64,000 nt of DNA from Tillandsia leiboldiana (taxonomy: Eukaryota > Streptophyta > Magnoliopsida > Poales > Bromeliaceae): NCBI GenBank assembly GCA_029204045.2, contig CM055063.1, positions 27,039,721 to 27,103,720 of the forward strand. The letters run 5' to 3'. The notes beneath the pieces are model-generated. The model was given only the letters and a program-made list of their open reading frames with translations. It had not been told where the DNA came from and made no database searches. Shown here piece after piece: positions 63,871 through 64,000 of this stretch. The position numbers were made by a program, and so were the translations under genes. Numbering within the stretch: the stretch's first letter is position 1; each line of letters opens with the position of its first letter.

Positions 63871-63898
63871 TGAGAACTATTGATTGATATAGTTCTCA
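63871..63898 (+). other. Conserved LTR stem-loop (S4 copy, covarying)
   Basis: TGAGAACTAT (63871-63880), loop TGATTGAT, ATAGTTCTCA (63889-63898): a perfect 10-bp stem. The innermost pair is T-A where S2 and G1 have C-G. Confidence 0.7.
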
Positions 63899-63911
63899 CA
63901 CCCTCTGTTGG

Positions 63912-64000
63912 TGTAGTAACCATGATATTTGAAACCGAAATTTAAGTTTAAATAATTCTTCTAGATTATTTAAATGGCAAAAAAATTAAAATAATAGTAT
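63912..64000 (+). other. Possible start of another LTR (L2)
   Basis: S4 sequence breaks off after CCCTCTGTTGG; from 63912 TGTAGTAACCATG resembles LTR starts of this window (TGTAATGTACC, TGTGGTGACC), and AT-rich unrelated sequence follows. The other end is outside the window. Confidence 0.35.

Larger units (their letters stand above)
60171..63911 (+). mobile_element. LTR S4, 5'-truncated, fused to S3
   Basis: Begins about 60 bp inside an LTR of the S2/S3 type (GCAAAACGGAC block) and runs to 63911. It has three G-box-like/CCAAT segments (60359-60600), a TATA box at 60769, core motifs at 62808 and 63111, tandem CCCTACGTAATTCC segments (63490-63640) and the perfect stem-loop at 63871-63898. The LTR end is not reached. 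Its body is clearly diverged from S3, so S3 and S4 are not the two LTRs of one recent element. Confidence 0.7.

Noticed and set aside
39671..63911. S3 and S4 as the two LTRs of one element that lost its interior
   Set aside because: Orientation and order fit, but the aligned starts (39700-39800 and 60180-60280) look too diverged for a pair from one insertion.

Overview
The window is plant (almost certainly flowering-plant) heterochromatin made almost entirely of nested LTR retrotransposons. I found no cellular protein gene, tRNA, rRNA or CRISPR array. Evidence: LTRs beginning TGT and ending ACA, primer-binding sites complementary to initiator tRNA-Met, Ty1/Copia and Ty3/Gypsy protein domains on both strands, and target-site duplications (TSDs) that pair across nested insertions. 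The names G1-G3, S1-S4, C1, L1 and L2 are mine.

Left part (1-13197): a decayed minus-strand Gypsy element G1 runs from beyond the left edge to 11616. Its 5' LTR is split by S1, a 4.87 kb plus-strand solo LTR (4262-9134, TSD GCCGG). G1 sits against the 3' end of another plus-strand LTR (11617-12579), which itself interrupts the gag start of an older minus-strand element (12580-12822).

Centre (13198-39120): a plus-strand solo LTR S2 (TSD TATAC at both outer ends) was invaded by a young Sirevirus-like Copia element C1 (TSD GATCT). The assembly shows C1 and its flanks twice, 13105-25283 and 25384-37587, on either side of a run of exactly 100 N. The copies end at the gap, and small indels become denser toward it from both sides. 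I read this as one locus placed twice: two overlapping contig ends that were not merged. C1 has gag, a pol lacking protease and the start of integrase, and an extra 187-codon ORF behind its own TATA-like box, intron-like segment and palindrome cluster.

Right part (39121-64000): LTR S3 (39671-60170) was split by a full-length minus-strand Gypsy chromovirus G2 (41433-59051, TSD GGTAG). G2's integrase gene was in turn invaded by LTR L1 (from 44333), into which element G3 inserted (47003-52552). One later deletion removed the right side of G3 and L1 plus roughly 330 bp of G2 integrase. S3 is fused at 60170 to another plus-strand LTR, S4, and at 63912 a further LTR may begin.

The signals most worth following are shared by different LTR families: a stem-loop with compensatory base changes, a recurring core GTTCTTGTTTGATT, palindromes just upstream of LTR TATA boxes, and a fixed-spacing CACGTG/CCAAT module. 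Within C1 the internal 3' unit looks like an accessory transcription unit reusing the LTR's palindromic array.
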